Positions 25,298 to 34,530 are shown, counted from the first letter of the stretch. The stretch is DNA of 64,000 nucleotides from SIG299 sp964541485 (GCA_964541485.1 CAZIQL010000003.1:1-64000), one strand, 5' to 3'. Numbers and translations: made by a program. The notes: generated by a model not told the origin, from the letters alone.

Positions 25298-25327
25298 TCT
25301 CCTACCTCCCAAAGCCAAGCTTTGTTT

Positions 25328-25903
25328 CTATGCCAGTTGCTCATAAACCGTCCGTGCAAATGCTCTGGCTCCTTCCATCGCTTCCTCTGTCTGAAACGAA
25401 GCAAGATTATCCTCATCCTGTACCGAATAACTGCCTATGTACTTAAGATTTGAGTGAATGCAAAGCCGTTCCACACCGGTCTCAAACGGCTCCGTGGCAT
25501 ACTTACCCTCATAGCCGTGTGTCGCTATAATACCAACCTTCTTGCCAGCCCATAAGGAACCTTCGCAATTACCGTAATACTTGTTCAATCCATAATGACG
25601 GTCCAGAATCGCCTTCATCTTTGCTGTGCAATACCACGCATAAATCGGTGTGGCAAGCATGATGCAGTCTGCCCAGACAATATTTTCTACGATTTCCGGC
25701 ATATCATCCTTTTGTACACAGCCATATTCCTCCGAAACATCCTGACAGGCATAACAGCCCTTGCACGGCAGGATATTCTTCTGCTCCAATTCGATATACC
25801 TTATCTCTACATTTTTTTCTTCCAGTTCCTTAATAAACGGCTTACAAAGTTCTGCCGTATTTCCGTGAACTCTTGGGCTTCCCATTAAAATCAATACTTT
25901 CAT
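25328..25903 (-). CDS. Flavodoxin-fold iron-sulfur-flavoprotein-like NAD(P)H oxidoreductase
   Basis: 191 residues. The N-terminal FMN phosphate loop is LILMGSPRVHGNT, followed by KGCYACQ with two close cysteines (CKGCYAC near 47-53) and a third Cys after it. ATPIYAWYCTAKMKAILDR is the conserved flavin-ring segment and IIATHGYEG the second flavin contact. It belongs to the NADPH-dependent FMN reductase family, cytoplasmic, substrate unknown. The spacing of Cys is more like a simple flavin reductase than a full methanogen-type iron-sulfur flavoprotein. Confidence 0.87.
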   Translation of the reverse strand: MKVLILMGSPRVHGNTAELCKPFIKELEEKNVEIRYIELEQKNILPCKGCYACQDVSEEYGCVQKDDMPEIVENIVWADCIMLATPIYAWYCTAKMKAILDRHYGLNKYYGNCEGSLWAGKKVGIIATHGYEGKYATEPFETGVERLCIHSNLKYIGSYSVQDEDNLASFQTEEAMEGARAFARTVYEQLA

Positions 25904-25950
25904 CCTCGCATTCCTCCTTCATCAAAAAGCTCTCTTTTCTTTTACCGTTC

Positions 25951-26388
25951 CTACAACTCCAGCACTATCGTAAACGGACCGTCATTTTCCAGCTCTATCT
26001 TCATATCCGCACCGAATTCTCCGGTTTCCACCACTTCGACCTGCTTTTTACACTCCGCAATGATGTACTCGTAAAGCTCATTTGCCAAATCCGGCTTTCC
26101 GGCATTAATGAAGGACGGACGGTTGCCATGGCTGCAATCCGCATAAAGAGTAAACTGCGAAACCAATAAAAGCTCGCCTCCCACATCCTTTAATGCCAGA
26201 TTGGTCTTTCCGTTTTCATCATCAAAAATACGGAGCCCGATTAACTTCTTGATGTACTTATCCGCAATCTCCTTTGTATCTTCATTGGATACACCGATGA
26301 AGACTAAAAATCCTTTGCCTATCTTTCCGATAATATTGCCATCTACCTTTACACTGGCGTGATTCACTCGCTGTATTACAAATTTCAT
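25951..26388 (-). CDS. dtd: D-aminoacyl-tRNA deacylase
   Basis: 145 residues, normal length. Dtd hydrolyses D-aminoacyl-tRNA to keep D-residues out of proteins. The catalytic-site motif SQFTLYADCSHGNRPSF is near residue 75-91, and the cross-subunit Gly-cisPro motif is in NDGPFTIVLEL at the end. The start MKFVIQRV is the usual one. It lies between a GH31 gene and the flavoprotein. Confidence 0.96.
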   Translation of the reverse strand: MKFVIQRVNHASVKVDGNIIGKIGKGFLVFIGVSNEDTKEIADKYIKKLIGLRIFDDENGKTNLALKDVGGELLLVSQFTLYADCSHGNRPSFINAGKPDLANELYEYIIAECKKQVEVVETGEFGADMKIELENDGPFTIVLEL

Positions 26389-26431
26389 ATCAACTCTTCC
26401 TTCCTCTGTTATTTAGACGTTGCAGACTGTT

Positions 26432-28429
26432 CTAAATCTCACCGACCAGATAACTCTGTCTTCCGTCACGCAAGAACACCGGCAATGTTTCTATCGGTGC
26501 TGCAATCAGATAACTCTTTCCGTCCTCATATACCTTACCTGTTCCTGCATGTGTCCAGCTTGCACCGGCAGGCAGATACACTTTTCTCTCTGCTGCCTTT
26601 TCCTGTACAATCGGTGCAACCAAAATATCCGCTCCATACATATATTCGTCCGAAATGTCCCACGTGCGGGCATCCTCCGGGAACTCATAGAACAGCGTCC
26701 TCATGACCGGTGCTCCCTTTTCATGAGCCTCTTTCATCAGACTTCTGGTGTAATCTCGCATCTTCTCACGGATGAAAATAAACTTCTTTAAAATCTCATA
26801 ATTGTCATCGCCAAAGCTCCAGATTTCGTTATCTGCTCCGGACCACTCCCTGACTTCCCCTGCTTTATTTACAATCTCCTGATGCGGCGAACGACTGCCG
26901 TGAATTCGCATCACCGGGCAGAACGTGCCAAACTGGAACCAACGCACCAAAAGCTCCCTGAACTCTTCCTTCTCCGGCCATCCACCATGGAAACCGCCAA
27001 TATCCGTTGTCCACCACGGAATACCGGAAAGTCCCATATGAAGTCCTGCACAAATCTGCTTTCTGAAATCCTCGTAGGTTGAGAAAATATCCCCGGACCA
27101 GACAAGCGCACCATATCTCTGGCTGCCTACCCATGCACAGCGCACCAGATTCACGATATCGTCCTGTCCCATCTGCTTCTGACCTTCATAGAAAAGCCGC
27201 GAATATTCTCTCGGATAAATATTTCCGATTTCTTCTACCTGTCCTGCATGGTAACGGTAATTCTGGAATTCATATGTTGTAAACTCCGGTTCCGCCTCAT
27301 CCAGCCAGAAGGTACGAATGCCAAGGTCCGCATAATTTTTCTTAATCTTATCCCAGACATACTCTCTGGTCCGCGGATTGGTTGCATCCATGAACACATT
27401 GTTGCCGTGGAAGAGCATCTGCACATCAATACCTGCATTGCTCTTTACCAGGAGGCCTTTTTGCTTCATTTCCTCGTAGTTTTCACTGCGCCAGTCCACC
27501 TGCGGCCAAATGGAAACCATCGTCTCAATTCCCATCTTGTGCAGTTCGTCTACCATTTCCATTGGATTCGGGAAATATTCTTCATCAAACTTCCAGTCAC
27601 CGCAACGAAGCCAATGATAATAATCAATCACCAGTACATCCAGCGGAATCTCTCGCTTTTTATACTCTCTTGCAATTTGGAGCACCTGCTCCTGATTATA
27701 ATAACGTAGCTTGCACTGCCAAAAGCCCAGACCGTATTCCGGCATCATCGGCGTCTTGCCAACGGCATCCGCAAAATGCTCTTCGATCTCTGCCGGCGTA
27801 TCGCCCGCGGTAATCCAATAGTCAATCTGCCTTGAAGTCATTGCTTCCCACTGCGTCGTGTTGGTTCCGAAATGCACCTCTCCCACTGCTGCGTTATGCC
27901 ACAGAAAGCCATAGCCGAGATTGGACACATAAAACGGTACACTTGCCTGCGAATTCCGGTGGGCAAGCTCGATATTACAGCCTTTTAAATTCATCCTCTC
28001 CTGCTGGTACTGTCCCATACCATAAAGCTTTTCGTCCGGATTGGAGTCAAAAGATACTTTGAGACGGTAGCTGCCTCCTGCCAACGGACGGTAAGAACGC
28101 GCCCTGAGGCAAAGCGCACCGCCATTTGCGATTTCCCTAAGAAGAAGTTCACCCTTCTGATTATAAAAGGAGGTTCTGAGCGTCCTGCCCCAGCCCTGCA
28201 CTTCCATGACCGCGGTAATCTTTCCGTTCTTAATCGTTGCCTTCCAGTCCTCTAATTCAATTTCCGGTGCACACTCCTCTTTGTCAAGAAGTGCCACGCT
28301 TCCCTCTTCGATATCATTTACCAGACAAGCCCGCACACGCAAGCTGTCCTTATTCCATGCTTCAATTCTGACGGTTTCCCCGTTTTCCCTGAAAATGACG
28401 GCGTCGTTTTCTCTTTCAAAAAAGCCCAT
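26432..28429 (-). CDS. GH31 alpha-xylosidase/alpha-glucosidase-like glycosidase
   Basis: 665 residues, no signal peptide, so it acts on imported oligosaccharides. A beta-sandwich (1-220) precedes the TIM barrel (225-560) and C-terminal sheets. The catalytic nucleophile is Asp377 in WLDEAEPE and the acid/base Asp447 in VWSGDIFSTYEDF. The WLDEAEPE variant and GMGQYQQE segment resemble alpha-xylosidase-type GH31 enzymes, which act on xyloglucan fragments, but substrate is a guess. It has its own promoter, TTGCTT-17 bp-TATACT, at 28469-28497 on the minus strand. Confidence 0.92.
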   Translation of the reverse strand: MGFFERENDAVIFRENGETVRIEAWNKDSLRVRACLVNDIEEGSVALLDKEECAPEIELEDWKATIKNGKITAVMEVQGWGRTLRTSFYNQKGELLLREIANGGALCLRARSYRPLAGGSYRLKVSFDSNPDEKLYGMGQYQQERMNLKGCNIELAHRNSQASVPFYVSNLGYGFLWHNAAVGEVHFGTNTTQWEAMTSRQIDYWITAGDTPAEIEEHFADAVGKTPMMPEYGLGFWQCKLRYYNQEQVLQIAREYKKREIPLDVLVIDYYHWLRCGDWKFDEEYFPNPMEMVDELHKMGIETMVSIWPQVDWRSENYEEMKQKGLLVKSNAGIDVQMLFHGNNVFMDATNPRTREYVWDKIKKNYADLGIRTFWLDEAEPEFTTYEFQNYRYHAGQVEEIGNIYPREYSRLFYEGQKQMGQDDIVNLVRCAWVGSQRYGALVWSGDIFSTYEDFRKQICAGLHMGLSGIPWWTTDIGGFHGGWPEKEEFRELLVRWFQFGTFCPVMRIHGSRSPHQEIVNKAGEVREWSGADNEIWSFGDDNYEILKKFIFIREKMRDYTRSLMKEAHEKGAPVMRTLFYEFPEDARTWDISDEYMYGADILVAPIVQEKAAERKVYLPAGASWTHAGTGKVYEDGKSYLIAAPIETLPVFLRDGRQSYLVGEI

Positions 28430-28468
28430 ATAAAAACCCCTCCTGATTAATTGCTATATCTTGAAAAC

Positions 28469-28497
28469 AGTATATCAATGTGAAAGCAATTAAGCAA
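28469..28497 (-). promoter_or_regulatory. Sigma-A-type promoter of the GH31 gene
   Basis: Minus strand -35 TTGCTT (28492-28497), spacer 17 bp, -10 TATACT (28469-28474), about 40 bp before the ATG. AGGAGGGG precedes the start. Confidence 0.55.
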
Positions 28498-28512
28498 GTC
28501 TCAGTCCTTTTG

Positions 28513-29051
28513 CTATTCCTGCTTTTCCTTCTGTTCTGAAAGAATTATTTGGTTTTCTATTTCTTTAGGCAGATTCAATTTTACAACACTTACACCTTTT
28601 GCCACATAACGTATCCTTCTATATTCTTCATGATCATTAATTTCTTTTTAAAAATTGCCAACACCTGTGACGGGTTTCTTGTAATATTTCTTATATCCTC
28701 TAGCAAGCCTGACCTTGGAAAATATGTATGTTCCCTATCTTCTGTATTTTCCGATACTGCAAGACAAAAATTGATTCCTCCCACAATCATATCAGCTTCC
28801 ATCCATTTTTTAGATTTATCATAATCCCCAACTATTTTTGTAATATTCGTAACGTTTCCGGATTTATCTTTTAATAACAATCCTGTCAAATGCTGAAAAT
28901 TAGATGGCCGAAATACTATTTCAATACTTTCAATCATATTGTTTTCCCTATTTCTATATATGATTAATACTCTCGTATTTGCAAACTTCCTCTTATATTC
29001 TCTTGCGCATTTTATAGCAATAGACACTGCTTGTTTTAACGTATATTCCAT
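28513..29051 (-). pseudogene. PBECR4-domain protein, frameshifted near its C-terminus
   Basis: The minus frame from 29051 gives 153 residues with YRNRENNMIESIEIVFRPSN followed by FQHLTGLL, the pattern of the PBECR4 domain (a predicted nuclease domain of phage and mobile-element polymorphic toxins). It ends abruptly at 28590. A different frame picks up exactly at an A5 run (28645-28649) and continues 44 codons, with KEINDHEEYRRIRYVAKG and VSVVKLNLPKEIENQI, to a stop at 28513. One extra A would restore a 179-residue protein. Codon use is more AT-rich than neighbours. It is a frameshift mutant, a sequencing slip or a slippage site. Confidence 0.6.
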
Positions 29052-29127
29052 ATTCAGTACCTCATTTTCTTACCTTGCTGTGGGATTTACTTCTCAGAGT
29101 TTCTTGACTATTAGATACTGTGAATTT

Positions 29128-29171
29128 AAAAAGGGAGAGACGCTACCGCAGTAACGCTCGCTCCCTTTTTT
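29128..29171 (-). terminator. Terminator of the arginine operon
   Basis: AAAAGGGAG and CTCCCTTTT flank an internal GACGCTACC/AACGCTCG part-complementary region, with T-runs on both strands. It lies about 190 bp after the argD stop codon. Confidence 0.7.
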
Positions 29172-29179
29172 TGACTAAT

Positions 29180-29279
29180 TTTTTGGTTGTCTGCTCAACC
29201 TCCGGCGCTTACGTCCGTTCATAATCAGGTTTTTGGGTTGCCTGCCAACCACTGGCGCTTACGTCCATTCATGATTCAG
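29180..29279. repeat. Two tandem 50-bp imperfect repeats, each with a small hairpin
   Basis: 29180-29229 and 29230-29279 align without gaps over 50 bp. Both units keep GGCGCTTACGTCC (29204, 29254) and the hairpin GGTTG-loop-CAACC (29185-29200 and 29236-29250). It lies between argD and its terminator. No function is known to me. Confidence 0.6.
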
Positions 29280-29360
29280 ATTAAGGTGTTAGCCCACCAG
29301 AAAGAGCACGCTCTTCTAGTATTATTATACGCAATATTTCAAAAATTATCAACTTATTTT

Positions 29361-30542
29361 TCACACACACCTCTTCAAAATCTCCATCATCTCATCCATC
29401 TGCTCCTTCTGCATGATGAGCGGTGGTAAAAAACGAACCGTATTTGCCCCAGCCGAAATCAGGATAAGACCATTCGTGGTTGCCTTTGCCACAATATCCT
29501 TTACCGGATGGTCAAATTCAAGCCCTTGCATAAAGCCCATACCGCGATGTTCAACGACCGATGGATTTGACGCTGCAAATTCCTCTAACTTTTCATAGAG
29601 GTAGGCACCGTTTTCCTTTACATTGTTCAAAACGTCCAGTTTTTCAAACAGCTCAAACACCTTAACCGCTGCTGCCGTTACAAACGGATTACCGCCATAG
29701 GTTGTACCGTGATCGCCAGGTTCAAACGCTGCTGCCACCTTTTCCGTTGCCGCAAATGCGCCGACCGGTACACCGCAGCCAAGTGCTTTGGCACTCGTCA
29801 CGATATCAGGCTTCACACCATACTGCTGGTAGCAGAACATCTCACCGGTTCTGCCCATGCCGCACTGGATTTCATCCAGAATAAGCACGATATCCCTTTC
29901 CTTACAAAGCGCCGCAACACCTTCGATAAATTCCTTTGTTGCCGGATGAATGCCACCCTCGCCCTGCAAAGTTTCCATAATAATTGCTGCCGTTTTATCC
30001 GTAATCTTAGATGCCACATCTGCGAGGTTATTAAACTCAGCAAACACCACGCCGCCAATCAGCGGTTCAAACGGCTCTCTGTACTTCTTCGTACCGGTCA
30101 CGGAAACCGACCCCATCGTCCTTCCGTGGAACGAATGCTCCATGGCAATGATTTCGCTGTCCGCACATCCTGTCTTCTTATAATAATATTTTCTTGCAAG
30201 CTTAATCGCACCCTCTACCGCCTCGGTACCACTATTGGTAAAAAACACGCGGTCCATACCGGAAGCCTTTACAAACGCCTCCGCCGCCAGTGTCGCAGGC
30301 TCATTGTAATAATAGTTGGACGTGTGCAACAGTTTATCAATCTGCGTCTTCAGGGCATCATTATATTCTGTATTATTATAACCGAGCGCAAACACACCGA
30401 TACCGGCAGAAAAATCAAGATATTTCTTGCCGTCTGTGTCATACAGATACACCCCATCGCCCTTATCCAAAACAACCGGATATCTGCCATACGTATGCAT
30501 CAACACCTGCTCTGCCCGGTTTCTGCATTCTATCGAATTCAT
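29361..30542 (-). CDS. argD: Acetylornithine aminotransferase
   Basis: 393 residues. This PLP enzyme makes N-acetylornithine from N-acetylglutamate semialdehyde. Motifs: FTNSGTEAVEGAIKLARKY, HSFHGRTMGSVSVTG, ILDEIQCGMGRTGEMF (PLP Asp), and the Schiff-base Lys in TSAKALGCGVPVGAF. It is the last gene of argC-GNAT-argJ-argB-argD, 258 bp after argB with a large palindromic element between. Confidence 0.95.
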   Translation of the reverse strand: MNSIECRNRAEQVLMHTYGRYPVVLDKGDGVYLYDTDGKKYLDFSAGIGVFALGYNNTEYNDALKTQIDKLLHTSNYYYNEPATLAAEAFVKASGMDRVFFTNSGTEAVEGAIKLARKYYYKKTGCADSEIIAMEHSFHGRTMGSVSVTGTKKYREPFEPLIGGVVFAEFNNLADVASKITDKTAAIIMETLQGEGGIHPATKEFIEGVAALCKERDIVLILDEIQCGMGRTGEMFCYQQYGVKPDIVTSAKALGCGVPVGAFAATEKVAAAFEPGDHGTTYGGNPFVTAAAVKVFELFEKLDVLNNVKENGAYLYEKLEEFAASNPSVVEHRGMGFMQGLEFDHPVKDIVAKATTNGLILISAGANTVRFLPPLIMQKEQMDEMMEILKRCV

Positions 30543-30567
30543 ACCATCTACCTCCTACTGATACTAC

Positions 30568-30797
30568 GGGACAATTTCAAACAATCGCTTTTCAACCGTT
30601 CATATACATAGCCTTTATTTTGATATTACAACATCCAACTGTCCGACATCTCAGCCTACAAGTGTTCGAACAGAACGGACAAATGTACTTGTCCCGATCT
30701 GGGCGAACGCTTGTAGGAGGAGTCAGGCGGACAGGGATTTTGTAATACTCAAAATAGATACGTAAATACAGGTTGAAAAGCGATTTTTAAAAATCCC
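30568..30797. repeat. 230-bp imperfect palindrome between argB and argD
   Basis: The intergenic DNA folds on itself over its whole length. Outer arms are GGGA... (30568) and ...TCCC (30797). AATCGCTTTTCAACC (30583-30597) is a perfect 15-bp inverse of 30771-30785. Middle arms 30616-30631 and 30740-30756 match except for one base. Inner arms 30641-30668 and 30704-30732 match at most positions (CCTACAAG/CTTGTAGG, GTCCG/CGGAC). The apex is GGACAA-6-TTGTCC (30677-30694). It resembles a MITE-like insert or a transcribed giant hairpin. No target duplication is clear. Confidence 0.75.
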
Positions 30798-30800
30798 ATT

Positions 30801-31667
30801 CTACTTATAAATCGCCGTTCCGATACCCTTATCGGTAAAAAATTCGAGGAGTAAGCTGTGTAACATTCTGCCGTCTAAAATATGTACGCTTGTTACGCCT
30901 TCCTTTACCGCATCAATACAATTCTTAAGTTTCGGAAGCATACCGCCGCCGATAAAACCATCTGCAATCAGCTTATCTGCCGCATCGAGGGAAAGCTCTG
31001 TAATCAAGGTGGATTTATCCTTCGGATCAATGCATACACCTTCGATATCCGTAAGGAATGCAAGCTTTTCTGCACCGATAGCCGTTGCAATTGCGCAAGC
31101 CGCATCATCTGCGTTAATGTTATACGACTGGTAGGAATCATCCAGACCAATCGGAGCAATCACCGGAACAAAATCCTGTTCAATCAGAGTATCAAGGAGG
31201 TTTGTATTCACCTTGTCAATATTTCCGACAAAACCGATGTCCTGTCCATTGACCGTCTTCTTTGTCACATGAAGCGTTGCACCGTCCTTACCACAAATGC
31301 CGGCAGCCTTGACACCAATCTGCTCTAACATCTGCACCAGGTTTTTATTGACTTTATTGAGTACCATTTCTGCCACTTCCATCGTCTCGGCGTCCGTCAC
31401 ACGAAGACCTTCCACAAACTTTGGCTCCTTACCCAAAAAGCCGACCCATTTGCTGATTTCCTTGCCGCCGCCGTGTACGATAATCGGCTTCATACCGACT
31501 AACTTAAGCAGTGCAACGTCACGAATGACATTCAATTGGAGCTCCGGGTCAAGCATCGCACTGCCGCCGTACTTGACTACCACCTTTTTGTTATTAAACT
31601 TCTGAATGTAAGGCAATGCCTCAATTAGCACCTGTGCTTTTAACATTTCTGCCTGCATCTGTTCCAT
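30801..31667 (-). CDS. argB: Acetylglutamate kinase
   Basis: 288 residues. It phosphorylates N-acetylglutamate in the second step of arginine synthesis. Motifs: VVVKYGGSAM, IIVHGGGKEIS, the substrate loop AGICGKDGATL, and FIGGGMLPKLKNC. It has the N-terminal helix (residues 1-20) that in arginine-sensitive enzymes supports hexamer formation, so feedback inhibition is likely. It is 73 bp downstream of argJ. Confidence 0.96.
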   Translation of the reverse strand: MEQMQAEMLKAQVLIEALPYIQKFNNKKVVVKYGGSAMLDPELQLNVIRDVALLKLVGMKPIIVHGGGKEISKWVGFLGKEPKFVEGLRVTDAETMEVAEMVLNKVNKNLVQMLEQIGVKAAGICGKDGATLHVTKKTVNGQDIGFVGNIDKVNTNLLDTLIEQDFVPVIAPIGLDDSYQSYNINADDAACAIATAIGAEKLAFLTDIEGVCIDPKDKSTLITELSLDAADKLIADGFIGGGMLPKLKNCIDAVKEGVTSVHILDGRMLHSLLLEFFTDKGIGTAIYK

Positions 31668-31740
31668 GATTCGCTCTCCTCATTTTATTCTTTTCTCTGA
31701 TTCTTCTCCTGTTCCCCAAAAATGCATCGCACCTGTTCTG

Positions 31741-32967
31741 TTAAGAACGGTAATCAGCATTAATCTTTACATAATCATAAGTCAGATCACAACCCCAGGC
31801 AACCGCTTCTGCCGCACCGTCCTTCATATCGGCAACCGCCGTCACTTCCTTGCCGGAAAGAATCTTTGTTGCAAACTCTTCGGAATAGTCCGTTGCCATG
31901 CCGTTTTCCACAAGCATCAGCGTATCCGTTCCGTCAGTAATCGTAATGTCTACCTTGTACGGATCAAATGTCTCCCCCGAATAACCGAGTGCGCAAAGAA
32001 TTCTGCCCCAATTGGCATCGTTACCGTAAACAGCTGCTTTGGTAAGGCTCGAGGTAATAATGGACTTTGCCAAAACCTTGGCCGATGCCTTTGTCTTTGC
32101 ATTTACCACCTTTGCCGTAAACAGCTTTGTCGCGCCCTCACCATCCTCTGCGATCCTCTTTGCAAGGTATTCATTTACATAGTGAAGTGCCTCTGCAAAG
32201 GTCTTATAGTCCTCGCTGTCAGCAGACACCACCTTTTCATTTCCTGCCAGGCCGTTTGCCAACAACAATACCGTATCATTTGTGGAGGTGTCGCCATCGA
32301 CGGAAACCATGTTGTAGGTATCCTGTACATCTTCCTTCAATGCCTTATCTAAAAGCTCCTTTGAAATGCTTGCATCGGTTGTAATAAATCCGAGCATTGT
32401 GCACATATTCGGATGAATCATGCCGGACCCCTTACACATACCACCGATGGTCACATCCTTACCGGAAAGTGTGATCTGCACCGCAATTTCCTTCTTTCTG
32501 GTATCGGTTGTCATAATTGCTTTTGCAGCATCCGTTCCCGCCTCTATCGTATCCTTTAAGTTCTTTGCCAGAGCAAAGGTACCTGCCTTAATCTTATCGA
32601 TTGGAAGCTGCTTTCCGATGACACCGGTTGATGCCACAAACACGGAATCGTACGGAATCTTCAGTGCTTCTTCTGCCGCCTTTGCCGTCTCCATGCAGTA
32701 CTGATATCCGATTTCACCGGTACACGCATTGGCAATTCCTGCGTTAATTACCACCGCCTGCGCCGTCTGCTTTTCCTCAGAAATCATCTTATCCCAAAGC
32801 ACCGGAGCTGCCTTTACCATATTAGTCGTAAAAGTACCTGACACCACACAAGGAATCTTGGAATACACCATTGCCATATCCTGTCTTCCCTGATATTTAA
32901 TTCCTGCCGCCGTCGATGCTGCAAAAAAGCCTCTTGCTGCGGTTACGCCGCCGTTCACCTGTTTCAT
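31741..32967 (-). CDS. argJ: Bifunctional glutamate N-acetyltransferase / amino-acid acetyltransferase
   Basis: 408 residues. ArgJ transfers acetyl from acetylornithine to glutamate, recycling the acetyl group. The self-cleavage site is in MCTMLGFITTDA (new N-terminal Thr near residue 190), and VVINAGIANACTG and GDTSTNDTV are conserved. Whether it is mono- or bifunctional cannot be read by eye. It follows the GNAT gene by 17 bp. Confidence 0.95.
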   Translation of the reverse strand: MKQVNGGVTAARGFFAASTAAGIKYQGRQDMAMVYSKIPCVVSGTFTTNMVKAAPVLWDKMISEEKQTAQAVVINAGIANACTGEIGYQYCMETAKAAEEALKIPYDSVFVASTGVIGKQLPIDKIKAGTFALAKNLKDTIEAGTDAAKAIMTTDTRKKEIAVQITLSGKDVTIGGMCKGSGMIHPNMCTMLGFITTDASISKELLDKALKEDVQDTYNMVSVDGDTSTNDTVLLLANGLAGNEKVVSADSEDYKTFAEALHYVNEYLAKRIAEDGEGATKLFTAKVVNAKTKASAKVLAKSIITSSLTKAAVYGNDANWGRILCALGYSGETFDPYKVDITITDGTDTLMLVENGMATDYSEEFATKILSGKEVTAVADMKDGAAEAVAWGCDLTYDYVKINADYRS

Positions 32968-32984
32968 CGCCGATTTCTCCTTTT

Positions 32985-33434
32985 CTATTGATTAAATGTC
33001 GTAATATTCTCTTCATTGAGCGGCATGTCATAATAATTCAGATCCACACGCTCCACCCAGCCGACTTTTCGCCAGAACTTATTGCCTGCCTCATTCGTCT
33101 TAAATGCCTGTAAGCCTACTTTATTGATTCCTTCTTTTTTTAAGGCTTCCATGGCAACTGCCGCCATCTTCTTTCCGATGCCCTGCTTACGATATCTCTC
33201 CGCCACGCACACATGATAAAAGCTTGCCCGTCTGCCATCGTGTCCGCAAAGAATGCTTCCGATTACAGTATCCCCATCCAGGGCAACCACGCTGGTCGTC
33301 GGATTTCTCTTTAAAAACTTCTCTACGCCTTCTCTGGAATCATCAATGCTCCGGATGCCAAATCCCTTGATTGTCATCCAAAGCGCATACACTCCATCGT
33401 AGTGTTCCATTGTCATCACTTCATATGTAATCAT
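32985..33434 (-). CDS. GNAT-family N-acetyltransferase in the arginine operon
   Basis: 149 residues from the ATG at 33434 (AGGAG 10 bases upstream); an earlier in-frame ATG at 33479 gives an unlikely leader. The acetyl-CoA loop is YRKQGIGKKMAAVAMEAL (near 85-102), and KTNEAGNKFWRKVGW follows. The conserved part GSILCGHDGRRASFYHVCV suggests a small group of GNATs seen in clostridial genomes. Position between argC and argJ suggests a role in acetylglutamate supply or acetyl-amino acid handling, but the substrate is unknown. Confidence 0.85.
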   Translation of the reverse strand: MITYEVMTMEHYDGVYALWMTIKGFGIRSIDDSREGVEKFLKRNPTTSVVALDGDTVIGSILCGHDGRRASFYHVCVAERYRKQGIGKKMAAVAMEALKKEGINKVGLQAFKTNEAGNKFWRKVGWVERVDLNYYDMPLNEENITTFNQ

Positions 33435-33489
33435 ACTTTCTTTTCTCCTATCCCATGCTCGCATGTATATTGCATACAAACTTCCGACA

Positions 33490-34530
33490 CTACGGGAACA
33501 TCGGCACCAGCTCGAGTCCTTCCGTCTCCTTCAGCCCAAACATCAAATTCATGTTCTGGATTGCCTGACCTGCTGCTCCCTTTACCAGATTATCCATCGC
33601 GCCCATCATAATCACGCGGTTTGTTCTCTCATCAATCTTAAAATTCACATCCACAAAATTGGAACCTTCCACCCATCTGGTTTCCGGGCAGACATTCTGC
33701 TCTAAGACACGCACAAAGTATTCATCCTTATAACAATCCTCGTATATCTTTCTCACTTCCTCATAGGAAACCTTCTTTTTAAGTGTTGCATATGCTGTAA
33801 TCAGAATACCGCGGTTCATCGGCACAAGATGCGGTGTAAAGTTTAAAAGCACCTTTTCGCCGCTTGCATAGGACAGCTGCTCTTCAATCTCCGGCGTGTG
33901 ACGGTGTGTTGCCACGCCATATGCCTTGATATTTTCATTGACTTCACAGTACAGATTGTCAACCTTTGCGGAACGTCCCGCACCGGAGGTGCCTGATTTT
34001 GCATCAATCACAAGTGTATTCATATCAATCAGTCCTGCCTTCGCCAGCGGATAAATGCTAAGTGTAGAGCAGGTCGGATAACAGCCCGGATTGGCAATCA
34101 GTCTTGCTCCCTTAATCCTCTCTCTGTTCATTTCCGGAAGACCATATACCGCTTCCCCAATGAACTGCGGGCTCGCATGGGTGATTCCATACCACTGTTC
34201 ATAAGTAGCTACATCTTTAATACGGAAATCCGCCGACAAATCGATAATCTTTGTCTTCTTTAATACTTCTTCATTCACAATGGAAGCACAAAGCCCCTGC
34301 GGTGTTGCCGTAAAGATAACATCTGCCGCATCCGCCAGAGCATCCATATCATCGTCCAGACACTTTGCATCCACAATCTGAAACATGTTACGGAATACAT
34401 CCGAATACTTTTTATCAACATAGCTCTTTGAACCATACCAGACAATCTCTGCCTCCTTATGCTGCATCAGCAACCGTACCAGCTCCTGTCCGGCATACCC
34501 GGTAGAACCGATAATACCTACTTTTATCAT
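33490..34530 (-). CDS. argC: N-acetyl-gamma-glutamyl-phosphate reductase
   Basis: 346 residues from the ATG at 34530, with AGGAGG 6 bases upstream and the standard MIKVGIIGSTGYAGQELVRL start; a 5' extension to 34584 is not used. It reduces the acylphosphate to the semialdehyde with NADPH. The catalytic Cys is in NPGCYPTCSTLSIYPL, and KSGTSGAGR and HRHTPEIEEQL follow. It heads the arg operon behind an ARG-box promoter. Confidence 0.97.
   Translation of the reverse strand: MIKVGIIGSTGYAGQELVRLLMQHKEAEIVWYGSKSYVDKKYSDVFRNMFQIVDAKCLDDDMDALADAADVIFTATPQGLCASIVNEEVLKKTKIIDLSADFRIKDVATYEQWYGITHASPQFIGEAVYGLPEMNRERIKGARLIANPGCYPTCSTLSIYPLAKAGLIDMNTLVIDAKSGTSGAGRSAKVDNLYCEVNENIKAYGVATHRHTPEIEEQLSYASGEKVLLNFTPHLVPMNRGILITAYATLKKKVSYEEVRKIYEDCYKDEYFVRVLEQNVCPETRWVEGSNFVDVNFKIDERTNRVIMMGAMDNLVKGAAGQAIQNMNLMFGLKETEGLELVPMFP

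Noticed and set aside
28430..28500. Catabolite-response-like site before the GH31 gene
   Set aside because: TGAAAACAGTATATCA is 16 bases and does not fit the 14-base cre consensus.
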